NCBI GenBank assembly: GCA_013002475.1
Contig: JABDJM010000574.1
Location: 1 to 7,711, forward strand
Direction: 5' to 3'
From: Saprospiraceae bacterium
Lineage (GTDB): Bacteria > Bacteroidota > Bacteroidia > Chitinophagales > Saprospiraceae
DNA: 7,711 nucleotides
Shown here: one piece after another, positions 6,848-7,711 of the stretch
Layout: each line of letters opens with the position of its first letter
Numbering within the stretch: the first letter of the stretch is position 1
The notes under the pieces: model-generated
The model's database searches: none
What the model was told of the DNA's origin: nothing
The model's input: only the letters and a program-made list of their open reading frames with translations
Made by a program: the position numbers and the translations under genes

Positions 6848-7531
6848 TCAGGAAAGAATCCAACCCCAGAATTTTTCAAGATAATCATCCCAACTTTTTG
6901 GTAGAGGTGAATACAATTCAATAGATCTCTCTGAAAAGTCGAATTTCATTTTCAAGGCATGCAACCACAAATGGTTTAGGTTAAAATGATCCCGCCAATA
7001 ATTATTGTGCTTCACATCCCCATGTCTTCGGTCCCCAATGATGGGATGTCTGATTTGAGCAAAGTGTTTTCTTATCTGTTGATGCCGACCTGTCACGGGT
7101 GTTACCTCCACCAAACTGTACCGGGAAGTTGGATAGCGAGAAATTTCCCAGGGCATCTCAACCTGAGCCAGCCTTCGCCATCTGGTTTCGGCCGGCTGCA
7201 TTTTATTTTTTTTCTCAGAAAACAAGGGCAGGTCCATGACTCCGGTCTCCTCAACAAATCCTCTAATAATTGCCAGGTATGTTTTATCGACCTTTTGCTC
7301 CTGGATCAACTTCCCTAATGTGGAAGCCATTTCTGAATTTTTAGCAAAAAGGAGAACTCCAGATGTGGCACGATCGAGCCTGTGGACTGGATAGACCCGC
7401 TGCCCTATTTGGTCCCGCACTAGCTGCAAAGCAAAAATTTTATCCTCGCTGATCTTCGTTCTATGAGTCAATAGGCCATTGGGCTTATTAATAGCAACCA
7501 GCTCCTCATTTTCGAAAAGGATTTGCAGCAT
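6848..7531 (-). CDS. truC: tRNA pseudouridine(65) synthase TruC
   Basis: A cytoplasmic RluA-family pseudouridine synthase of 227 residues. The E. coli enzyme isomerises U65 in the T arm of tRNA-Ile and tRNA-Asp. The catalytic motif HRLDRATSGVLL is at 50-61 with the nucleophile Asp53, and the family tyrosine is in KTYLAIIRG (Tyr85). TruC-specific features recalled from the E. coli protein include VRDQIGQ.V near 38-46, VEMP..I.RYPTSRYSLVE near 124-142, TGRHQQIRKHFAQIRHPIIGD at about 147-167 (read in two parts) and HGD....N near 170-177 followed by LWLHA. No S4 RNA-binding domain precedes the catalytic part, as expected for TruC. It is about 30 residues shorter than E. coli TruC, mainly at the C-terminus and in a loop near 105. 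The ATG at 7531 gives the expected MLQILFENEELVAINKP start. It is divergent from the gene at 7665, and its start codon abuts an operator-like repeat. Confidence 0.93.
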   Translation of the reverse strand: MLQILFENEELVAINKPNGLLTHRTKISEDKIFALQLVRDQIGQRVYPVHRLDRATSGVLLFAKNSEMASTLGKLIQEQKVDKTYLAIIRGFVEETGVMDLPLFSEKKNKMQPAETRWRRLAQVEMPWEISRYPTSRYSLVEVTPVTGRHQQIRKHFAQIRHPIIGDRRHGDVKHNNYWRDHFNLNHLWLHALKMKFDFSERSIELYSPLPKSWDDYLEKFWGWILS

Positions 7532-7532
7532 A

Positions 7533-7555
7533 GGTCATTTTAGGTCAAAATGACC
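7533..7555. promoter_or_regulatory. Operator-like inverted repeat touching the truC start codon
   Basis: GGTCATTTT (7533-7541) and AAAATGACC (7547-7555) are perfect 9-base arms around AGGTC. The half-site TAGGTCA also appears twice in direct orientation (7531-7537 and 7541-7547), exactly 10 bases or one helical turn apart, with TGACC inverted at 7551-7555. It lies one base before the ATG of truC on the minus strand. A transcript starting upstream would carry a hairpin over the ribosome landing site, so it could work as a DNA operator, an RNA structure, or both. Confidence 0.45.
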
Positions 7556-7563
7556 AGAAACCG

Positions 7564-7611
7564 CATTTTTATGAGAAAAAATGACTCCCCATGCAGCGTT
7601 TTACCGTAAAA
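7564..7611. repeat. Two further inverted repeats in the truC / divergent-gene spacer
   Basis: CATTTTT (7564-7570) pairs with AAAAATG (7577-7583) across 6 bases, and TTTTAC (7599-7604) pairs with GTAAAA (7606-7611) across 1 base. AAAATGAC at 7578-7585 repeats the same octamer at 7547-7554, 31 bases (about three helical turns) away. The 133-base spacer is thus dense in AAAAT/ATTTT symmetry. Confidence 0.4.
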
Positions 7612-7639
7612 ACTAATTATCCCTTTGTACGATCATTGC

Positions 7640-7647
7640 TAATTTTG
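7640..7647 (+). promoter_or_regulatory. Bacteroidota -7 promoter element for the gene at 7665
   Basis: TAATTTTG matches the Bacteroidota -7 consensus TAnnTTTG at all fixed positions and lies 17 bases before the ATG, giving a short leader. No convincing TTG-type -33 element sits about 20 bases upstream; the only nearby TTTG (7624-7627) is too close. The assignment therefore rests on the -7 box and position. Confidence 0.4.
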
Positions 7648-7664
7648 AACACAATCACATAGAA

Positions 7665-7711
7665 ATGAAAAAATTATCCCTGCTTTTACTTGTATTTCTT
7701 GCCTTTTTCGC
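7665..7711 (+). CDS. Start of an exported protein of unknown function (3' partial)
   Basis: An ATG at 7665 opens a frame that runs off the window: MKKLSLLLLVFLAFF plus two bases. The two lysines followed by an unbroken hydrophobic run are a standard signal-peptide or lipoprotein leader start. An A-rich stretch (AGAA) precedes the ATG, usual in Bacteroidota, and a TAATTTTG promoter box lies 17 bases upstream. The product cannot be named from 15 residues. It is divergent from truC with a 133-base shared spacer. Confidence 0.7.
   Translation, partial: MKKLSLLLLVFLAFF

Noticed and set aside
7624..7627. TTTG as the -33 partner of the TAATTTTG box
   Set aside because: Only 12 bases separate it from the -7 box, well below the roughly 19-20 expected for Bacteroidota promoters.

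Overview
The window looks like free-living Bacteroidota (Cytophagia, Saprospiria or Flavobacteriia rather than gut Bacteroides). The main evidence is a giant surface protein ending in a type IX secretion (T9SS) C-terminal sorting domain. A Crp/Fnr regulator of the short Bacteroidota type, a TPR-membrane-HTH regulator typical of the phylum, and a promoter element of the form TAnnTTTG agree with this. Base composition is moderately AT-rich. No RNA gene, insertion sequence, CRISPR array or phage gene was seen.

Layout. Positions 1-3972 (+) are the 3' part of a very large secreted adhesin-like gene. It carries five SdrD B-type repeats, three Ig/cadherin-like repeats, a GEVED domain, a fibronectin-like linker and the sorting domain, and is closed by a strong intrinsic terminator (3997-4034). 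Everything from 4111 to 7531 runs on the minus strand, convergent with the adhesin. In transcription order this is truC (tRNA pseudouridine-65 synthase, 7531-6848), a 387-bp gap, a TPR-transmembrane-HTH regulator (6460-4841) and a Crp/Fnr-family regulator (4755-4111). A divergent plus-strand gene for an exported protein begins at 7665 and leaves the window after 15 codons.

The most interesting item lies in the 387-bp gap. A 46-codon open frame (6611-6471, minus) stops 10 bases before the TPR regulator. It aligns without gaps to that regulator's own first 41 residues (18 identical), mostly through synonymous codon differences. It is best read as the remnant of a tandem paralogue, or as a small leader ORF derived from one. 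Other points are a three-copy GGTCA/TGACC arrangement touching the truC start codon and a palindrome lying over the probable TTG start of the Crp-like gene.

The genes do not form one obvious pathway. The adhesin is an exported surface product, truC is tRNA-modification housekeeping, and the two regulators are adjacent and co-directional and may respond to envelope or metabolic state. No sequence evidence shows that they control the adhesin. I did not find a clearly new multi-gene system here.
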